Of a stretch of 64,000 nucleotides of DNA, positions 63,967-64,000 are shown piece by piece (the first letter of the stretch is position 1; every line of letters begins with the position of its first letter). Origin of the DNA: an uncultured Vicinamibacterales bacterium (GTDB lineage: Bacteria; Acidobacteriota; Vicinamibacteria; Vicinamibacterales; UBA8438). Under the pieces are notes generated by a model, which was not told the DNA's origin, did no database searches, and saw nothing but the letters and a program-made list of their open reading frames with translations. The stretch is taken from NCBI GenBank assembly GCA_958295905.1, contig OY282382.1, positions 1-64,000 on the forward strand. Reading direction: 5' to 3'. The translations under genes were made by a program, and so were the position numbers.

Positions 63967-64000
63967 TGGTGTGCTGCGGAGGCATCGAACCGGTGCCGCC
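63967..64000 (+). repeat. Dispersed module, family E, copy 3 (cut by window end)
   Basis: GTGTGCTGCGGAGGCATCGA and ACCGGTGCCGCC match the inner part of 24566-24683 base for base after the first few positions. The copy continues past the window. Confidence 0.7.

Overview
This is a GC-rich bacterial window of which roughly two thirds is chromosomal genes and one third is debris from mobile elements and repeats. The gene content suggests Acidobacteriota, probably a Vicinamibacteria-like lineage: DUF1592 and DUF1552 secreted proteins beside a secreted ankyrin protein, NHL and PQQ propellers with signal peptides, a carboxypeptidase-regulatory-like TonB receptor, ADOP-type permease remnants, and the order ffs-dnaX-ybaB-recR. 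The taxonomic call is inference from gene content; there is no rRNA gene here to settle it.

Layout. 1-4227: the end of an AAA ATPase, a type III restriction-like helicase/nuclease and a PIN protein, probably a defence operon. 4321-6825: a His/Asp-rich TonB receptor (zinc-type), with an IS1182-family element against its 5' end. 8679-11917: secreted amidohydrolase, DUF1761 and metallo-beta-lactamase-fold proteins. 11914-14660: IS630, IS1182/IS4-like and IS1-like remnants around a decayed gene. 14690-24117: YqgE, QueG, an NHL propeller, an ankyrin protein, and the DUF1592/DUF1552 pair. 24242-28796: a gene graveyard (nth, Uma2, ADOP permease, PIN and ABC fragments) around an NYN gene and an intact vapBC pair. 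28884-36000: furA-katG, a class V aminotransferase, YkgJ, a broken Phd/PIN pair and a PQQ propeller. 36112-42644: LarB and citrate synthase between two DUF6644 genes, each hit by an ISKra4-type element or its MITE. 42822-47708: membrane, DUF1499 and NHL proteins and a serine hydrolase. 47822-51262: a two-gene ATPase/nuclease-like module plus a second nuclease-like gene, flanked by a direct duplication. 52038-59087: tRNA-Asn, a fused flippase/glycosyltransferase, recR, ybaB, dnaX and SRP RNA. 59485-64000: tRNA-Ser followed by a glycosyltransferase/methyltransferase cluster of visibly lower GC, and possibly the 5' end of a group II intron.

At least seven families of short repeats are scattered through the window. 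They include a perfect hairpin that repeatedly abuts stop codons, a 170-bp inverted-repeat element in about seven copies, MITEs that share ends with a resident ISKra4-type IS, and an AT-rich 303-bp MITE nested in another repeat with a 4-bp target duplication. Several genes carry single-base frameshifts in C or G runs. These could be true decay or read-level assembly errors, and reads should decide.
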